DNA from: Heterobilharzia americana | Taxonomy: Eukaryota > Platyhelminthes > Trematoda > Strigeidida > Schistosomatidae | DNA: 64,000 bases | NCBI GenBank assembly: GCA_944470555.2 | Contig: OX104134.1 | Coordinates: forward strand, 47,986,691 to 48,050,690 | Direction: 5' to 3' | Shown: piece after piece, positions 37,410-50,800 of the stretch | Numbering within the stretch: position 1 is the stretch's first letter | How the letters are laid out: each line of letters starts with the position of its first letter | Position numbers and translations under genes: made by a program | The notes under the pieces: generated by a model | Database searches by the model: none | Told to the model about the DNA's origin: nothing | What the model saw: only the letters and a program-made list of their open reading frames with translations

Positions 37410-38000
37410 GTCTTACACGACGTCCGCAGACAAGAAAGGAGCGATGACCACAGATAGATCATATTGTTGTAAGCCATCGGTGGATTACCGCTGTTTATGG
37501 ATCTACCTGTTTGAACTGCGATCATGCACTAGTACAGGTTCGTGTATATCTGCATTTTACTAGCCACAGGGTGCAGTCGTCAGTGAAGCCTATCTGTGCT
37601 CGATTGGAAGTTTAGGGGGGAGACAGCTATGCATTCATCTGAACGTGACAGCAATAATCCTGAGGAAACCTGACGTGATATTAAGTCGGCTGTAGAGACA
37701 ACGGTAAAGACAATTAGTAACTGATACGCGAGGATAAGCAAACGTCGTTGGATTTCCGCAACGTTATCCGAAGTGATTGGTGCAAGAAGGCTGGTTACAA
37801 CTAGCTGACTGAAATGACTAGCTAAGACGTAAATTCTCTAGCAGTGGTGGGCAGCGAAAACTAGAGAGATGGAGAAGGAACAGCGTTAGATAACATCAAG
37901 CAACTATTCAGGCTTACTTATGATGTAGACAAAAAGAAAACGATGGCGAGTAGAACCATCACCGAAAAGGATGGAACGCTGATAACCACCCATTGCAGAT
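37410..38000 (+). mobile_element. RTE-like element, internal fragment, direct orientation
   Basis: Aligns with 46,850-47,290 (end of the endonuclease and linker to RT): the phrases ATAGATCATATTGTTGTAAG, CGTTATCCGAAGTGATTG and ATGGCGAGTAGAACCATCAC recur with small changes. The reading frames are broken. It lacks the RT and the 3' end. Confidence 0.7.
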
Positions 38001-38720
38001 GGCAAGAATGTTGAGCCGAACACTGAGAAACCCTTATCTTGAGTAGGGGTCGGTGAGAAGTGTCCAGATAAGTAGAAATCGCTCAGCAGATACGTTGAGA
38101 CTGTTTTTTTTGAGGTACAGGGAAAGGTTATCAGGAAGCTCCTTATTGACAGCACGTAATGGTGAGTTGTTGACATCAAAAAATAGGCACGGCAGTAAGA
38201 GCTGTCTGTGAATATTCGGGAAGAAATTTGAACGAAGGATAAAAAAGCCTAGTGATCTTAGTTTATCAAACGATAGTGCTTATGATGGATTCATTCTTTT
38301 TCTTCGAAATCTCAGTAAGAATCTATTCACCTTATTCAGTTTTATCTCCCCGAGTAATCACTTAAAAGCTTGCTTATGTGATATGGTGAATAACGGTTTT
38401 GCAATGTTATTCACACGAGCCATATAAACAATGCTGAAATCCTTATAGCGAGGGATCAGTAGCGAGTTCTTGTTTCTCAAAATATCATGTAGTTGCTTGT
38501 TACGACTTTAATGTAACGTTGACTACAAGAAAATCACTGATTTGCTTATTCTATTATTCTGTAAAACTGCTTGGTTGATCTCACGTTGGTGTATTGCTTT
38601 CTTTTGTTTCCTAGATTCTCAGCTAGCAAAGTGGACTGGGTGCATCAAACCCGTGTTTCTCGAAGGAACAGCTGACATTTCTGAGAACCTCTCAAAGTTA
38701 ACTCAGTTTTTCAATGTACT

Positions 38721-38822
38721 ATGAGCTGTCAAGTGTCGACTGACAGTTCTAATAGTTTCACATGGGATGAATATCTACAAAAAACAAACGGTCGTCCAGC
38801 GAAACCAGAGTGCTTCAAGCAG
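38721..38822 (+). CDS. Scm-type gene exon 1: start and first helix of MBT repeat 1
   Basis: ATG at 38,721; an in-frame stop lies a short way upstream. It encodes 34 residues ending in FTWDEYLQKTNGRPAKPECF-KQ, the W-x-E-Y-L ... P-x-x-x-F opening typical of a first MBT repeat. The donor at 38,823 (CAG|GTTGGT) is phase 0. A trans-splicing acceptor or an upstream exon in another frame is possible. Confidence 0.75.
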
Positions 38823-41800
38823 GTTGGTCACACAGTAATTCACAGGCTATAACATTATGAGGTTGAGAAGACAGTTTAACTTTTTGACCATGATTTTAGG
38901 GTATTCGTGCGTAAAGCACGTTTGACAAACTCGTAATCCACTGTGTGTTACTTGCTGGCTGGACGTAATAAAGATGGGAAATTAGCACTCTGTTATCGCT
39001 TTTTTCTACCTGCATGTGATTCACTGACTGCTGAAGCTTATAAGAAGTATGACATTCAAAAAAGTATGAAAAATCACTAAACAACGCATGGAAGAAATAC
39101 AGTCAATTAATTTACACCACGTAACTAAATTTTAAGATGTCTCGCACTTTTCGACTTGAGAACTCATTTCTTTAAGGGAATTACACAGTTGGTTACTGGT
39201 CTTATATTCTGATCTGACCATTTTGTTAACTGGTCACAGTTTAAATCAGTGTCACTCATAAAGGTAAAGTTGTATTTTAACATTCGCCTCAACCATTTCA
39301 CGTATTTCAGTTTTATGGCGTTATCGGTTTCTTTACCTGTTTAGAATTACTTTGAAATCTGAGGATTTTGTACAACGACTCCATGAATGTAAGAAAGACA
39401 CTAATTAAGAGTTGCTCCTTAACCACTTCGTACCTATTTAGCGTCAGCGACTATGACTAACCGAATCAGTAAGTTTGAAATTTTCACTTTGATTGTAGTG
39501 GTAATATCGTGCTTTTAAAGTTGATGTTTTCTGACAAATATTCAACACTTGTATCTTTTGCAGATTGTTTCTAGTTGATCCTATCTGAAGTCGGGTGAAA
39601 AGTAGTCAATGCTTTTCTCATTAAAATGCTGATTTCTTTCCCCTCCTCCTTCCGACAAGGGTAGGAATGCATCATCTTGAGATGTTATTTATTCATGGGA
39701 AAAACTGTGCTGCTGTCACACTCCTTACAACAAGCATTGCAGCTTCACCCTGGTATCCCCACCATGGTGTAAGTTTTACACTATGATATTCAACTTCTTT
39801 GAGTCCTACCACTATCCAACAGATTTATCTACCACGGTGAAACTTCAAACAACAGTCATTCCAGTCAGTATATCTCTTTGGGTCATTGTAGTAAACCAAA
39901 ACAAACATCACCACACAACGTTAGGGGCTTTAAACCTGGTGCTTTTAATTGGATGTATTTTTTCGATGTGCTATCCCTTTTTGTTTTCCTACGCTATGAA
40001 AGCATCTGTTTACTACTTCTTCAGTCCATTGTACCGCCACTTAACAAATTTGAAGTCAATACAATTCTGGAAGCTGAGGACCAGCGCAGTACAGCTCTAG
40101 TTCTAAGCCCACTAGCATATTCCGCCGATGTGGTTAGTACCCGACGCACTAAACTCAGTGGTTCACCACTTATTTTGGGCACCTCATGTAAAAGATCCAG
40201 TTGGGATCCTCATTTCAGCGGAACTTTTCGACGTTTCAGAGCTGCTTCATTCAGTTTGGCTCGTGTAATAGAAACTTGTGGTCCGCGATTACGGATACGT
40301 CTCGTTGGGACCGATGATCGCAATGACTATTGGTTTTTGGTTGATTCTGATCAGATTAGGGCTTATCCATCTGGAAACCCTTTGCAACCACCCTTTGGAT
40401 ATATGCATAATCACCTAGTTTGGAATCGTACACTCAAAAAAGCAACTGAAGGAGCACGTTTTGCCGATCCTTCTTGGTTCGTTAAAGTAAGTTACATTCT
40501 TCTGCGTAATTCATTCCTTCGTTCTCACGTAGTTTTCGAATAATTAATGTCGTATCTTTTTTATCCCAGCAACCTCCTGATCCAGAGGATAACTATTTCC
40601 AAGTGAATGATAAATTGGAAGCAGTGGATCGCAGAAACACTCAACTCATTTGTCCTGCTTCCGTTGGTGCTGTGAATGGACATCATATTTTGATAAGCTT
40701 CGATGGATGGTCTGGAGCTTTTGACTACTGGACTCGTTTCGATAGTCGAGAATTGTTTCCCGTGGGATGGTGTAAATTGGCTAATTACCCTCTACAAGCA
40801 CCTGGACCAAATGTTGTACGATCTCCGAATATTCATTCAACTCCTGCTCTTTTGTACACACCTCAATGTGTTGCTCAGACTCTTTGTGATTCATCTAAGG
40901 GTGCATCTAATATATCTTCTAGTACTTGCAACCGTATCACTAAGAAAAGCAAACGTCTTTTTCTCGTAAGAGATCAAGACTTTCAAGCCAAATTAAACGC
41001 CATAATAATTTGATCAGGAATAAATTATGTGAGGAAGCAGAAAATGCAACACCTTATACACACTCCTGCGAGTTATCAGCAAAACCATGTGTAAATACAA
41101 AAAAGGCATTCTCCCAAATTTCGTCGAAATCGAATTCCCATGGCGTCCTTTCTGACCGTATGGATAACTTTGAAAACGAACAGAATAGTTTTATCGTTCT
41201 GAATTCGCTTAACGTAACATCAGTTGGTTCTTCTAATCATTCCTTATCTTCACCATCAGTAATTCCTCCCATTCTAGAAGATGCAAGTGATTCGTTGAGT
41301 GTGTTTTATTCATCATCACCCCCGGATCATCCTCCTTGCATCGAAGCGTCTGAATCTTTGTATGACTACACAGCTGAAGGTCATCAACAGATTTCCAATT
41401 CTTCTGATTGTGTGGTTCGTCTTCAGGCTCAGCCATCTGTCATAAAAATGTCCAGCATAATAAATCCACAGGAGCCAGGACTTAAGTCGTGGAAAGTGGT
41501 CACAAAAACGAAACAAAATGATAAACGATCGAAACAAAAGCGCCTCAGTGGGACTTTTGGGAAGGGGCATAGTAAATTTAAACATAAGTTGAAGTTAATT
41601 AAGTAAGTTACCCCTATATATTTCATCAGATCCTGAGAACATGGCTTTCTTAAGTTTCATTTTGCAACTTGTTAACCCGTTAGTCAACAAATATATGCAT
41701 TAGATTTGCATCACTTATCCTGTCTTTTTTATGAGTATTTATATTTCCCGAACATTTAGTTTAAAGTTTAATACATTAAACGATGAAGCAATGTCAGGGA

Positions 41801-44800
41801 TTGTATTCCTGTAGTCATCAATGATCAGAGGATGTTGCTGTGCTGCAGCGCAAAGAATGCTTAGATCGTCAGTGTGATCTAAAGCTTAATATTCAGACTA
41901 ATGTATGCTAAGAGATACCTTTGGAAACTGCCGTTAAAATTCAACGTCACTTGAGTCACTCCAACATAGAATCACCAAAAACATAGTCGTGGAAGTTTAT
42001 ATAAATTTGCTCATTAATAAGTGAAAGTTCCGGTGTTTGATAATTTCTCCTAACTTTGAGTTGGAAGTCATTTACTCAGTATCAAAATAGGACATGGTAT
42101 CATTCGGTAACGGTCCAAGTCACCACTCGTATAAGCACATCAAGCTGAGAAAGCACCATGATGAAAGATAGAGAAATAAGGAAGAAACTGATAATACGAA
42201 GGAATGAGACAATAATCAAGTTCAGGATAACTGTCGAGATGAAGATAATGCATATTTACATCTGAGGCATATCGTCCTAGTTTCCAATCACTTTTTTTAG
42301 TTGACTCACGAACCCCATGCGTGTCTCACACTGGAAGTCAAACACTAGATGGATTGTTGTCCTGTTTTAGTCTGGTCCTATCTAACCTATTTCCAGCCTG
42401 AACCTACCTCAGTTCAACATCGTATGATGAAGCAGACAATGACTAGGCATGCGTAACACATATCCCACTGTGCAAAAGTCCACTTCAGTCTTGAAAGTAC
42501 CTGAAAAAGGAATGGCATTAATAATGGTGGTGTGAAACCACAGAGCCCTACAACTACTCGAGACTAGTTATACAGCTTTTCTGAAAATTTCAGGTTTAGA
42601 TTTTACTGATTTGCATCCGACTAGGAAACCTCTACCACCTACACTGGAAGATCACAGGACAAGGGTTGTTGATTTTTCGGGTTCACGTTCTTTGCCCTTT
42701 CCCTTGAAGAAAACTTTAGTACGTTACTGCTGACCATCCAAGGCAAAAACCTCACCTGTGTCACACTTACATCCAGGCAGCAGTGCAGCTGCTTTCTCAC
42801 CCCATCATAGCATATTTAAATGCCCTATAACGGCAACTACTTGGCTTACCATTATCCAGAAAACGTTTTGAAATGATAGGGCCTCAACGAAGCAAGTACT
42901 TTCACCGGCATAGCTCATTGAGTCGTAGTAGTATTCACGACCGACTATCATGTCAAGGTTGCAGCTATTGGTCGGGTTTAGTCTGTGGGTCTTGGGATGT
43001 TTTGCGTGCCAGGTAACCATACCTGCCTCTGTCTGCAGCTTTAAAAAGCTGTTATATGTTGCCTCTGTGACTCACTATATGTCTTCATCTAGTCGATGTA
43101 AAGACCAGATTGGGGAAAGAAACTGGTAGCAGTTTTTTGCGCCACAAATTTTTTTCTTTCTAACTGATCTATTGTATGGCTTCCATTATTACCACAGTAA
43201 CTTGTGGCTTTATTAACTCTTTATCGTCGTAATGAAATTCTGGTGAGCTTCCACAGACGTAGTATTTATTGACAGAGATTCACTGAACTCGCAAATTCTC
43301 ACACTCGCCAGGAGGAAACAGGGTATGTATGACTCATTAGCCTAGACATTTAACCTGAGTTCTGGATATAGACCCTACTCCGACTTGGGCAACTGGGTAT
43401 TATAAGTCTGTGCGCTCTTAGCTTAGCGTTTATAGCCTTTTACGTAAAACACGCGCACTGCAGCTAAGTTTTAGCAATACAAGTAATAATAACTATTCAT
43501 AATATCAATGTTAGTGATGATAATGAGGTGTAATGACTGGAGGTGAAATGAAAACTCGTATCACAACAAGACTACAAGCAGCAGCTTACGGATTACTGGT
43601 GCGACACTCTGTCAGCTGAGCTAAATAATCCAGCTGCTGACTGAGCCTTAACTTCACTGCTGTGATCCAGGTTTTCATTTCACTTTCGATCATTTCGTAT
43701 AGATAATACGATTCTGCCACACCAAACAGGCCAAGTAGTTCCATCAACAAAATAATAATAATAGTAACAGTAATGATGTCTTTTAACTCCAGCCTGTGCT
43801 GGTCTTTCTTCTTGTGGTTCGTTAGTTAGTCTTGAATCTAACTCGATTTCATATCCGTTTACATCCAACTTGCTTGTATCAAGATATGTTAAAAAGACGA
43901 TTTTGATTAACATCAAAGTTGAGTGAGTGCCGAAAAAAATGTAAGTCAGGCGGAATAGCTTCTGTGTGTAATAATTTGCTACTGAATTTTATGAGGAGGC
44001 CTATTGCGTATGTTCTATCATATTTTTCTGAGAGATATTTGCTTTCTTTATCGGTGTGAAATTTGTTTTTATTTAATCTAGTGTTACTTATGCAAATGAA
44101 CCTTTTTTGTGATCTTTCAGGAGGAAGTTAACAAGTCCTATGTTGTGTAATTTCGATTTTGTTGATTCTGTTCCCTGTGATGTGAACGGTCTTTCTGATA
44201 TAAATCATGATTATAGAACTTCACAAACATATCCAGAAGGTGACCCTTGTATTTACGGAAACCAGGCTAATATCATTGCTTCTCATCAAGATGGGGCTAG
44301 ATTAAATTGTACTCCACTCTGCAGTGCAGAGAGAACAAATGTATTAAAATCTAAAGTCAATAGGCGGATGACTCATCCCCTTGGCTCGAGTATGCTCTTC
44401 CGTACACATGCTTTTCGTGAAAGCATCCATCCTAATGCATACTGTTCTGATGAGACGGATTCACCTACTTGTGAAAATCTTTCAATAGAAGTCTCTGATA
44501 CACCGTCATGGTTTTCTGGAAAAATAGAGTCCAGTTCTAGTAGATCTTCGTATCCTGTGTACGCACAACAGAATATCGACAGTTTAGATAATCAAAGTTG
44601 CACCACACATCTTCCCTCTTCAACTGTGTCTCCGTCATCACTAGGTAAGTTTACATTGACATCTAACAACGAAAAAGTAAATATGGTGATATCACTTAAC
44701 TTCATATCAGACACAATGCATTAGTTTTAGGCCGTAGAATTTAGAATGGAGTTGTGGATAGACACTGCAAAATAAAACTTACCACAGGAATTAAAAAATT

Positions 44801-47800
44801 ACAAGTCATGTTTCAGAAAAGCAAAACTATTCAAAATGGAAGCAGTTCAACTAAGGTGTCCTGCTGAAAAATACGAGTAGATAGAAACCGCCCACCCCTA
44901 ATCAGTATGACAGCAACGCAACCAACACGGCACTCAGCTACCTTATGCAGTAGGCAATGAGCCATATCTGTTGTATGAAGGCTAGTAATACTACTTGGCT
45001 GTCCCACTGTCGGTAGGTGGGGCTAGGCTCTAACCTGTGACCCAGTAGTTGCTAGTCATCTCCCTAAACAACAGGTGCTTTAATCAGTGGATTTTATCGA
45101 TCTCACTAGGGTGATGTAAATACTAAAATGACCATTTCGTTCATTTAAGCCAATTCCATCGGTATTACATCTAGACAAGCTCACTTCATAATGAACCTCA
45201 ATTGTTCACAAAGAGTGTTCCTGACGATATAATTTTCACGGACTTATACATCATAAAATCAGTGATCAACTTGCAATTTATCTACAAGTTATTGTTTTCC
45301 GTGTATTCATATTGAAGTTCTGTCTTCTGTCACAACAGCGATGGAACAACTTTAGGTTGCGACAGCGAAGTAATCATTTTATGCATGTAATATCTTGTAA
45401 GCAATATTTGAAATCTGAGTACTACAGCGTATGTGCTTCGTAATCCAAGGTAAAAAACCATTGTGTAAATTCACAAAATTTGGATGAAATATCATTCATC
45501 CTGACCGATATGATGGTCGGGCTTGTATATCACAAAGACCCAATAAGCTACACTGACTGGGACTCTTTTTCCCTCGTGCTCCTACCGTACCATAAAGGTC
45601 ACTTGGATAGTGATGATAAGCAGTTACCGTCGTAGTGTAAATTGCTACTCTATGATAGGGATCAGAGGGGAAGTCGTACTGCTGGTTGGATGGGGTTTTA
45701 ACAGCAGTGAGACGTTTCCCTTGAATGACTGGCATTGCCACGCTGATGCCGTTTTCCCTTTAGAAAGGGGGAGAGATTAGAAAAGGTCAGCCACGAGAAT
45801 AGCAAACTCCCTCCTACTTTACGGTCTTCTAGTGGTGGCGGTATGGGTTTTCTCTGTCCAGCGTTAGAACCAGTAAATCACAAAGCAACAATCCTCAAAT
45901 AGGTGTGTGACAAGCCTCAAGGAGATATCGTTTGGGCTCTGCGGTCGCACAAATCATTTTCTGTTCCAGGTACTTTAAAAAGAAATAGCCTTCCACAGTG
46001 TGGGCAGCCGGGAAATGTCAACCACCTGCCCACCTCCAGCAGTACACGACACCCAATCAACTATGACCTATCCTCTGTTGCCTTAACCTCCTGATACTCA
46101 TATTCAACTTCTTGCGCCTTACTCAGCCTCTCACTCTGCAATCACTGCTAAGGATCAAGGTCATCGAAACCTCATTCCTAGTCTCTTTTAAGACTCCGTT
46201 ATCGATTTCATGAAGGAGCTTCCAATATCCAAACTCGAAGCGAAATTGGACAGCAAGCATCGCTCGTCAAAACTCTGGGATCTCTAGCCATGGATGTATG
46301 TTGTGTCTGTGAGACACGTATGCAGGACCCGAGTGTGGTTGTTCGCTTGACATCACCTGGCCTGGCCTTCGTAGTGAATCCTCAAAATTCACCTTACGGG
46401 TATTCAGAGACTCAATGGCTAGCTCTCATGGAGTCGCTAGTGTGGGCCTGGCATTGGGTTGTAGATCAGGAAGTGCGGTCGTCGACAGTATACCAGTAAG
46501 CAGCCATCTTTTTGTTGTTCGACTGAATGGATCTGTGAGAACTAGGAAGGCTCGTGAGACGAGGCGGTGCCTATTCGTAATTTTCGCGTATGCACCCACC
46601 AACTGTAGTTTGGTGATGCGAAGGATGAATTCTATGAAGAGCTATCAATCTTGCCACAGATAGGAAAACGTTTAGATGTAGTCACAATTGCAGGTGAATA
46701 TAACGCTAAAGTAAGGAGGCTGAGCCAATCAGTAAGGTATATCGAAGGTATTTACGGAATTCCGTGTAACGAGGCGAGGACTGTGATAGTCTGTTGCAAT
46801 TTTGCTCGGACAATAACGTTTCTGATCAGCAGTAACTTCAAGCATAAGGAGAGACAGTGTCATTTGGCTTCTACCAACATGAAAACAACGATGGCCACAC
46901 GTAGATCATACTACAGTAAGCCATCTTAGGAGGGGATTTGTGGTGGATTGGAAGTTTTTTGAAACAGCTGTAAAGGCAATCAGTATGGTACACCCTGAAG
47001 TTTAGCGGATATCCTTGGATTTTCTCGACGTTATCCGAATTGATTGATTTTAGGAGACTTGTTCCAGTGGTCTCTGACCCTTATGAAGAGCGAAAGCAAC
47101 TTAAAAGTATGTTAACTACGAGTCTTCGCGTCGATCACGAGCAGTGGTGGTTAACAAAATGGAGATAGATGGAGAAGACAAGGGTTAGGTAACACTCAGC
47201 AACGAGTCACGCTTACTAATGATACAGGCAAGAAGAAAATAATGGCGAGTGAAACCATCACCGAAAAGTATAGGACGGCGATAATGATGTGTGGAACACT
47301 TTGAAACACATTTCAACTGACCGTGAGTACCGCCTTAGCTTCTCAATATCCAGTCTGAACCTAAATTGGAGCGTTATTTGTTGGTCCTATAACTCTCCTT
47401 AAACTTGGGAAGGCTGTATCGAACCTGAAATGATGCAAAGCAGCAGGACCTGACAGTTTATCACTTGAAAATTTCAAGGATGGAAGTAGAAAAATGTTAA
47501 TAGAAGTGACAAAGCTACTACGTAGTGTATAGGAATCAAAGTTAGTACCGTCAGACTAGTGTACTCCACTGATCATTTCAGTCTGTAAGAAATTGGAGGA
47601 ATCTCTCGTGACAACCATTGGCGAATATTGTGTCCAATATCCTAGGGTTTATAATTATCTGACAACTAACTTGATCTCCAAAATAGCGAGCTAGAGAAAA
47701 CTAGGCATGTTTCAGACCTGAACAGGGATGGTTCCATCATATTTTCACCCTACGACATGTTCTAGAACACAAATGTACCTACCGGCAACCGAAAATTGCA

Positions 47801-50800
47801 ATACTCGTTAACTCTAAGACGGCATTTGGAAATGTAAACTCGAGTAAATGAAACAGTTTTCAGACTAGGACTAGATTGTGTCGATCAGATTTTCACTCTC
47901 CAACACAGGCATATTTACCGGCTAACGACGGACACTTCTCATATTTATTGACATTTGACTCTGTCGACCATGAGGTGTTGTGACATTGTCTGACTGTGAT
48001 GGGAGTACCGATCAACTATAAAACGCTAATCAGAGCTGTTTACTCGAGGTCACGCAGCCGTATCAAGGCTCGTGGAGAGTTGTCACGTGAACTGACGACA
48101 GCTGGTCGTGTTCGCCATAGCCTTAGTTACGTCTGATTCCACAGGGGTTGATCTATTCCCTAGATATCACCTGGTTAACTTGGAGTATGCAGACGATATT
48201 GTTTTGCTAGGTGAAGATTCTGACGAAATGGAGGGCCTTCTGGCCGTATGAGTAGAAATCTGAGAATATTTGGCATGTGTCTCACTGGTACCTGTCAAAT
48301 GTGAGATGATGCCCCAGGACTCGTCGGCTGCAAGTACTCGCAGTTTAATGATAAGGGGTGAAGTGGTTCGATGAGTCGACCACTTCACTTACCTGGTAAG
48401 TTGCATCTGCTCGAACGAGGTTGTCGCTGACGGATCTCAGCTCGGATTCAGAAGGCCCGATCAGCATTTGCCAAGTTGCGTCACCTGTGGTGCCAACTGA
48501 AGAGATATCCGAGTATCTATCAAACGACGGGTGTACTGTGATGCAATCTGTTCTGTCCTGTTATATGATTGTGAGACATGGTCGTTAAAAGTGGAAGACA
48601 TGAAGTGACGGCTGGATTTCGATCACAGATGTCTTCGTAGTATTGCTCGTGTTTGGTGGAGTCACCGTATGAGCAATGTTGAGGTTTGGGGAAAGGTACC
48701 AAGCAAGACAGGCAGGTCGATTGATGAGGCTGTGAACCTTAGTCGACGTAGATGGCTTCGATATGCACTGTACATGCGGAATCACCACCTACCTCGAAGT
48801 GCGATGGTAGGTGCATTCGCATCAGGTAGGAAGAGAGTTCACAGTGACCAGACCAAGGTCCGACATCAATCGATGAAGTCTCTTACTGTTGGTCTGAGTC
48901 GTGTTGAGAGGTGTAGACTGTCTGGTGGGGGTTGCTGAGACGAAAGGAATCAGTGGTTGAGAACTTGGCCTTCTCATTTTTCATACCCTTATAGTACTCT
49001 GTCTTCTTTGAAGTCACTACGTTTTCATTCTCCTGTTGTTTGTGTACTTCTGTGAATTGTGACGATTTCAGCCGATGCACGTGTATAGAGGGATTTGCAT
49101 TGATGTAGTCAGCGATTTAGAGCTCAGCTGGTCCTTAGCGTAATTCTCCGTGGGCGATCGACCACAGTGGTTTGGACGGCATAATGCCACAGCGGCGTGA
49201 ACCCGGCAAACGGCCGGGGGGCAATGAAGTGTTATGATTGTCAGCGTCTCGGGGCACGTTCCACCCTTCTCGTGTTTTTGAGCAATTAACCCGTGCCTCA
49301 TTTGTCGTTCAAACACCTTAGGTAAAATGTTTTATAACAGCAGAAATTCACTTTGCTCATGGACTTTGTGACAGGGACTTACATTGATTTAGTCAGTGAT
49401 CTATTTCTCAGACCTGGACAGGGTTGTCTCCGTCATATTTTCACTCTATCGGCGACCGACACTTGCATGTTTGTTGACTTGAAGGCGCATATGACTCTGT
49501 CGACGGTAAGGTGTTGTGACGTTGTCTTACTCAAAAAGGAGTACTGAACAGGTATTCAACATATTTGCAATATCGAGGTCAGTCTGAAGGTACTTAACGA
49601 GGTAGACAAGTCGATTGAGAAAGTGGTGATCCTTCACCTGTTGCATGCGTTGCGCATGCCCATCCATCGCCCATCTCGATTCGCAAATTTCGGAAAAGTT
49701 GGTTTTGTTTGGATTTGGGCTCAGAGTAACCAGACCACAATCTGGCACCACTCTATGAAGGCTCTGACTGTTAACCTGAGGCGTGCGGAGAGATTTAAAG
49801 TACCTGCTTCAGTTTTTAAGACCATAAAAATCAGTGGTTGAAAACTTTTGATAAAGTGGCTGAAAATCGGTCGCAAGGACGCATTTGGGTCCACTCTTCA
49901 ACGTCTAAGCCTTGAATATTTTCACTCTTTTCCATTTTCGGATTCGTTCTCCACCCATACACCTTTGTATACTTTGATATCATTCTTTTTCCTTCTACTT
50001 GTTCTTTGCATACTAGTGTGAAGTGTGGCAGCTTAAACAGATATGCTTTTGTGCAAGGTTCTACGTTATTTTCGTTAGTCGACTAATAATCATTCCTTTG
50101 CATTGAATGCCTTAGGTACATTTCTCAGCAATTTTTCTTTGCTTCACTTTGATGCATTTTCCCGCAGGTGTTATCCATTCTTTTGTATACAACTTTTCAG
50201 ACTTGGGTTCACTCCCCTTTCCGAATCCAACACAGTGGACGATTGATGAAGTATATACGTATATTACAACTCGGGACACGAGTCTTCTGGAGGCGGCGGA
50301 AAAGTTCAAACATCACGTATGTCTTAATAATCGTTTGTAATGTTAATGTGAGCTCTCTACTCGGACTGACACAGCCGTCCAAGAGCTTCTTGGAAGTTTT
50401 CATTTGCGATGAAGCCAACTAGTGATGTCCATCGAGGATGGCCAATGTCACCATTTCTGTTCAACTTTGGAAAAGACGTGCTGATGGGGATACCCCTCGG
50501 TACTTCCATCTTTTCCGATATTGAATCACTTCTAGGTAAGGTACACGATGAATTTGTAGCATGAAGGTGTGTTGTATAGTTCTGTAGGGAAAAATCACCG
50601 GCAAAATACGTGCTCGGCCAAAACCTTGCAGAGAAATCTTAGTATGTTCGCTATGTATTTTAAGCCTTTTAAATGTATTATGGTATGTACTTTTTCCTAG
50701 ATTAAGGATATGAAGTGGTGTGGTGGGAGGTGTTGATCACAGCATTTAATTAAAGTGTCAAATTAATCCAAATGGTTGATTCCTGAGATAATCTCAACTG

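Noticed and set aside
40944..41013. Programmed frameshifting in the Scm-type gene
   Set aside because: No slippery sequence with a downstream structure typical of recoding is seen; a base error or small intron is simpler.
49190..49250. GC-rich GTGAACCCGG segment considered as a tRNA gene
   Set aside because: No A box, acceptor stem or cloverleaf can be drawn.
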